NCBI GenBank assembly: GCA_009823505.1
Contig: VZQC01011025.1
Location: 1,244,370-1,308,369, forward strand
Origin: Rhizomys pruinosus
Taxonomy: Eukaryota; Chordata; Mammalia; Rodentia; Spalacidae
Length of the DNA stretch: 64,000 nt
Direction of reading: 5' to 3'
Made by a program: the position numbers and the translations under genes. Below are positions 58,993-64,000 of this stretch, in pieces. A model generated the notes under the pieces. It ran no database searches, was not told the origin of the DNA, and saw nothing but the letters and a program-made list of their open reading frames with translations. The stretch's first letter is position 1. Each line of letters starts with the position of its first letter.

Positions 58993-60240
58993 TACTACTG
59001 AGTAAATTACAATCATCCATATCCCTCAGCACCAAAGGGTACACAATTCTGAGGTGCAGGGAAACAGCCTGGCTGATGAAAAGGCAAGAGAGGCCACAAT
59101 GGAATCAGAAGTTTGCATACGTCCTCTCATCCTTCCCTTCCCCCAAACTATAGCCACTCCCACATTTTCAGAGATGAAAGAAAATTAGTTTACTGGCACA
59201 GGGGCTCCCAAAACTGTAGGGGAGAAATGGGCTCTACCTGATGGAAGAGAAATGCTGTCAAAACCAAAAGTAAGACAACTGATATCTTGATCACATAAAG
59301 GAAGTCATCGGGACTACCAGACAAAGTGCAGAACCCTTTTAAGGACTTATGGGATGTATGGACCCATACATACTAGAGCAAAATAAATCACCAATGGTTA
59401 TGTGGCCTGTTGCAGAGTGAATAATAAAATAATTCCTGTTGGGATGAAATCCTCAATTAAGGCATTCAAAAGTAGCCAGAAGATGCTAAAATGACCAAAG
59501 TGAGTATACTGAAAAATTTATGGGTTATTAAGGACACCTCACTAATTGTGTGGAAGCTTTCCTCCTTTCCAATGCTAATCATATAAGAAAAATACTCTCA
59601 AGTCAACAGCACTAAGATCTGGGTTAGCAGAAAATATAGACACAGATCACTGAAGTAACTTTATCCCACTATTCTAAAACACTCCATGAAGGCATCAGAC
59701 ATTAATTGGAACTATTATGCCTCTTAGTACCCTCCCTCCTCAGGTAAAGTTGCAAGAATGAAGCAGACCCTTAAACAACAAATTACTTACTTAATTTTCA
59801 AGAGTCAATTGCCTGGGATCAAGTGTTTGTCAACAGCTTTGTTTAGCATCTGCACAACCCCATGAAAGGACCTAATGCTATTTGGATTATCATTGACCTT
59901 CCTGCCATGGAGACTAAAGATGATTTTCTCAAAAATTACATGCTATCTTCCTCCTTTTTGGGTTCTCTTATGTTGCAAGGCTTTGCCATCCAGAAGCCCT
60001 CTGCTCAAATTTCCAGCCCAGCCCTTCCAACTTGGAAAGAGGGTGCTGATAAAAAGCTCTAAAGAGAACAAATGGGAACCAACGTGGGGCAATTTCTGCT
60101 TCTGCTAACCACAAAAAATGTTTCAGAATGCTTGAAGAGGTTGGAGACATAGTTGACACCAGAATATAGAGGAATTTTGACCAGATTGTCCAGGGAACAT
60201 GGACAGTGTTACCTCAAAAAGGCCTTGTATAGTTAGGATT
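58993..60240. other. Unassigned stretch, possibly very old retroelement or pseudogene
   Basis: No repeat family recognised. Reading-frame fragments interrupted by stops give an impression of decayed coding sequence, but no motif can be named. Confidence 0.35.
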
Positions 60241-60252
60241 AAGAAAGAAATG

Positions 60253-60480
60253 TTTGGAGCTGGAGAGATGGCTTCACAGTTAAGAGCACCATCATATATT
60301 TCTTGCAGAGTACCCGGGTTTGATTCCCAATGGCTGCGTGTAGCTAACAACCATCTGGAAGTCCAGTTCCAAGGGAATCTGATGGTTTCCTCTCACTCTT
60401 CGGGCCCTGAAGGACATGGGTACCCTTATGCACATTCAGGCAGTATACTCATACACATAAAATAATACATAAAAGTAAAA
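60253..60480 (+). mobile_element. B2 SINE with target-site duplication
   Basis: 'ttggagctggagagatggct' to 'aataatacataaaagtaaaa'. Flanked by aagaaagaaatg at 60241-60252 and 60481-60492. Confidence 0.95.
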
Positions 60481-60492
60481 AAGAAAGAAATG

Positions 60493-61506
60493 CTTTCAGT
60501 CATTTATTATGGGAAAAGCTAATGGAAAACCTGGCTATTAGTGTAATTAAATCAGCCTCTCCAGGAAAGGCTCAATTTCATGCATGTCTAGTGTTACCCC
60601 ATGGAAGCTCAGAAAATCAGAGAGAACTTCCTGGGATAGACAAATGCATGTCTGTGGCTTTTCCCACATGGGTCTACTCCAGGTGCTCAATTACATATCA
60701 TACACTAGGACATGCTATACCTAGAAGGGTCTTCTCAGGAACATATTCCATTTCCTCTTCAGGTACTTTCTTTCAAGACCTCTGGGAGAATATAAGAATA
60801 ATGAAGGAAGACACCAAGAAAGCCCAGAGCCTTTTAAAGTGACACATTTTTTTTTTATGGTCAAAGAATCACACCAGCATCCATTAATCACTGCACACAT
60901 AGCTAGATGTATATGAGTCATACCTAGAAAATAGTGTAAAACCCAGGGACACTTTATATTATTAGTTTAGTGATTCAAATTAGCCCCACACCTAAACTGA
61001 TATTCTTAAGGATGATTAGACAGTAAAAATGGTAGAAATTAAGGACTTATGAAAAACTTTAGAGGTTGAAACTGAGTATGGGAGATGAGCACATGTCTGG
61101 AATGGATCAAACAATATGGTGGTACACTAGAAGACTATTAATGCTTGAATGGCAGAAAGAGCAGAAGTTGAAGCTTCCTATTCTTACAGAGATGGAATTC
61201 ATGAACGTTCAGGTTGAGATGGCCTAGGGAAATCCACCTTGTAAGTTTGCATCCTTTCTTTTCCTAGCCACAAAACTGAAGAGGAAAATAGCACCACTCA
61301 AATTATCCAGCCTCTCTTGATAAGAACCAATCATGCCACTTATAGCTCATGTCCCCAAAAGTGAGCTAAGGAACTGGAATTAAACATGTCTGAATGGAAA
61401 CCTTCCATGCCTGTGAAGACAGAAAACCATTCTAGCTGAAGCATTACCAGAATAGATGTGTGGTAGTGTAGTAGTGGATCTTACTTGGGATGGCCTTGGG
61501 CATTTG

Positions 61507-61509
<3 letters not shown>
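60493..61509. other. Unassigned stretch with one 106-codon frame
   Basis: An open frame at 60522-60842 has no domain or splice support. Treated as non-coding. Confidence 0.4.

Positions 61510-61556
<47 letters not shown>
61510..61556. repeat. (TA)n microsatellite
   Basis: About 23 TA units. Confidence 0.97.
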
Positions 61557-61561
<5 letters not shown>

Positions 61562-62094
61562 TCGTAGCATCAAGGATTTGTAAATTGCACTAAGGATGCT
61601 GCCAAAGTCCATTGGATGCCACCAGGAGAATGACACGGAGAAGTGGGTAACCGTAACATAATATTAGCAGAAAAAGAGGAGTCTGTGGGATGCTAGTCAG
61701 TCACTACTATATTTTCATTCTTAATAACATAGCTCTTGATGACACCATGACAAAGGCTCTTCACATGCTACTCAGGAAGTGATCACCTTTTTCTTATCAC
61801 ACACAAGGGCATGTAGGAAAATAACCCTGACCTCCCTTCTTCACATCCCTAGGAGTCAAGATTTCAGCTGGAAGTCATGTGATCCAATGCAATGCAAGTT
61901 ACTGATAAGAACCTCAGAACAGATATCATGGATGAAATACACAAAAGTTCAATTAAAAAAGTAACAAAAAGGGAAGTCAGGCAATATTCCCAATGATAAT
62001 GTGTTATAAAAGAGGGGAAATTGTGGGAAATATAGATGCAATGTATATCAAATGGCTTTTTATCAAATGGTTAAATAAGACAAAGGGAAATCCA
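61557..62094. other. Intronic stretch, possible L1 3' end
   Basis: 'gatgaaatacacaaaagttc' and 'aattaaaaaagtaac' at 61930-61970 resemble the terminus of the L1 3' UTRs here. The rest is unassigned. Confidence 0.35.
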
Positions 62095-62236
62095 TTTTTT
62101 GGTCTTTTTGAAACAGGATCTCCCTACAGCCTCAGATATCCTGGAACTCACAGGCTGAACTTGGACTCATAGAGATCTACCTGCCTCTGCCTCCCTCGTG
62201 CTGGGATTACAGGCATGTGCCACCACATCTAGTTGG
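62095..62236 (-). mobile_element. B1 SINE, diverged
   Basis: 'tgaaacaggatctccctaca' to 'gcatgtgccaccacatctag'; flanked by similar 'ggaaatcca/ggaaatcaa' sequence. Confidence 0.85.
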
Positions 62237-62261
62237 AAATCAATGTTAAATTAATCTATTT

Positions 62262-62434
62262 ACTTATTTATTTTTGTTTTGGTATGTACTTTTTGAGTCA
62301 GGGACTCCTGTTATGGGCAGCTGTCCCGGAACTCCTTATGTATACCAGAATGGCCTGCATCTCACAGAGATCCGCCTGCCTCTGCCTCTGCCTCCTGAGT
62401 GCTGGGATTACAGACATGTGCCTCCACAACTAGC
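62262..62434 (-). mobile_element. B1 SINE, diverged
   Basis: 'gagtcagggactcctgttat' to 'acatgtgcctccacaactag', with a repeated 'tgcctc' unit. Confidence 0.85.
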
Positions 62435-63559
62435 AGGAAATTCCACTGTTAAGAAATTATAAATGCATCATTTTTTACAAAATCACTCATGCCAGCATTT
62501 TCCTGAAGTCAAAAATATATGCTCAAGTTTCAATTTCTCTAGCAACTGTCCAACTTTTAGTTATCCAATCACATAAAATGTGAGGCTTACCTCTGACCAC
62601 TCAGGGTAAGGCACAGGTCCCTTTGCTCTATTAAGGAAAACAAAAACAAAAACAAACAAATAAAACCAGCAGGTCTCCAACTGGGTGTGCTTGCTTGCTT
62701 AATGTAGCACAGTTAAGCTTTGTTTCACTGAAATACTTTGGGCAGTGTGGTCATTTTCCCAAAATCCTAAATCCATTCCTAACAAGATTGACCTTGTCCC
62801 AATTTGTGAACTTGAGCAAATTATTGAACCTCTTTAAACTCAAATCTTTCCCTTATGAAAGGAATAGTTTCTAGTTTTCAACAGGGATATTCTGCAAGTT
62901 CACTTAAACGACTAGATGCAAATCTGCCAGGCACAGGTCCCCATCCATGAGTAAGTGCCATTGCTAACATGGAGGTGGCTGTCACCGCAGCCCAATCCTC
63001 CTCTGCACACTGCTGGGCTGCTCTCAGCAAGCACCTGCTGGCTCTATATCATCCACTCTGTTCAATACTTTTGGTCATGTCCTTCCATGTGGAACAGATT
63101 GGCTTTCACATATGGTTTTTGTGAGTGTGCCTTCCCTGAGAAATTATCAACAGAAGGATGAAATGCATGCTAGACTTGGCCTATAAAGAATAAATCTGCC
63201 CTTAAACCAAGTGAGTAGGTTTAATTCCTAAGATGCATGTAATTCATCAGCTACTAAACCATTGAATGCCCAAGGGTGGAAAATAAGACTGAATTGAATT
63301 CAGGGAAGATGCTGTTAATTTCACATACTTCTGAATCAAAGATTCTATCATAAAGGGTATTTGTGACAAAAAGGTATTTGTGTGTGCATGTGCACATATG
63401 TATGTATATTCCTGTGTATAAAGATGCATGTGTGTATGGAGCTCAGACGAGAGTCTCAGATATAACTTCTAAGCAGGGTCTACTTAAAAAAAAAAACCCA
63501 GTCTCTCACTGGCCTGGACCTACCAACTAGACTAAGTTAGATGACCAAGCAATCCCCAG
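62435..63559. other. Intronic stretch, nothing recognised
   Basis: Short AAAAC-type run near 62637-62662. No exon or named repeat. Confidence 0.5.
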
Positions 63560-63716
63560 TGATCCAATGCTCTACACCCCACTATCTCCAGCTCTGGGAT
63601 TACAAGTCACCATCCCTGGTCCCTGGGTTTTTCACATGTGTTCCAGGTATCAAACCTAGGATCTCTTACTTGCAAAAGAAAAGCACTTCGCAGGCTGAAC
63701 TATCTTCCCAGTCTTG
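63560..63716 (-). mobile_element. B4-type SINE, old
   Basis: Minus strand: tRNA-like head near 63640-63716 ('aggtatcaaacctaggatct' on plus) followed by B1-like 'cagctctgggattacaa'. Confidence 0.5.
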
Positions 63717-64000
63717 TGTATGTTTTTATTACCTATGAAGTACAGTTTGTGGAGAAAAAGGAGGATTATAGCTAAGGCGCAGAATGCAGGGGACCTAAGC
63801 ATGCATAATGGCTTCATTTAAAAACTGTGTTTTTATGTTTAGCTAATGAATAATAAAGGCTCAATGGCTATGTATAAAACTGTAGAGATAAATAAAAATA
63901 GGGAGAAGCACTTCCTCTTGCCTATTTAATAGCTGGAAAGATTTAAGAGATCATAAAATGTGTGCGGAAATTATTTCAGGAAGCATCTACAATCTAAAAG
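63717..64000. other. Intronic sequence to window end
   Basis: AT-rich; nothing recognised. Confidence 0.5.

Noticed and set aside
60522..60842. 106-codon plus-strand frame
   Set aside because: No recognisable domain, no homologue I know, lies in decayed sequence beside a B2.
1..64000. CRISPR array, operons, prophage, plasmid features
   Set aside because: Sequence is clearly mammalian intron; the direct repeats seen are SINE target-site duplications and microsatellites.
45598..64000. Upstream Cntn3 exon (first part of Ig1) in the right-hand part of the window
   Set aside because: No minus-strand segment with the expected Ig1 N-terminal half and a phase-2 donor was found by eye; probably beyond the window.

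Overview
This is nuclear DNA from a rodent, almost certainly a muroid. It is packed with B1 (7SL-derived), B2 (tRNA-derived) and B4-type SINEs, rodent L1 copies and MaLR-like LTRs, with long CA/GT microsatellites. The B2 and B1 copies differ from the mouse, rat and hamster consensus as I remember them (for example B1 tails reading 'ccaggccagctgg' and a B2 subfamily with a 17-bp internal duplication). A less-sampled muroid lineage is therefore likely, but the species cannot be fixed from sequence alone. There is no operon-like or prokaryotic structure.

The only host coding sequence I can support is one 176-bp exon on the minus strand (45423-45598). It encodes the second half of an immunoglobulin domain that closely matches the first Ig domain of contactin-3 (Cntn3, BIG-1/PANG). 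It has a canonical acceptor and donor. The whole window is therefore best read as intronic Cntn3, transcribed right to left: about 18.4 kb of the upstream intron lies to the right of the exon and about 45.4 kb of the downstream intron to the left.

The introns are built largely from retroelements. 1-13.2 kb: a dense SINE field with serial and chimeric insertions. 13.9-14.6 kb: a decayed L1. 17.5-19.4 and 24.0-25.9 kb: two 5'-truncated plus-strand L1 3' ends. 22.7 and 31.3 kb: two members of one MaLR-like LTR family in opposite orientation. 35.65-40.2 kb: a plus-strand L1 with its 5' end, whose 3' end is replaced by a B2 3' half. 47.5-51.3 kb: a minus-strand L1 with two in-frame internal deletions and a later B2 insertion. 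52.78-58.47 kb: a full-length minus-strand L1 with target-site duplications, an intact ORF1, a broken ORF2 and about 245 bp of apparently non-L1 sequence before its poly(A). 58.5-64 kb: unique or very old sequence with scattered SINEs.

The most interesting points are the doubly deleted, frame-preserving L1 at 47.5-51.3 kb, the possible 3' transduction at 52.8-53.0 kb, the L1-B2 and B2-B1 chimeras, repeated use of one SINE target site, a perfect 26-bp hairpin about 300 bp from the Cntn3 exon, and a 130-bp dispersed duplication ending in a 50-bp palindrome. I found no wholly new biological system; the novelty here is in retroelement structure.
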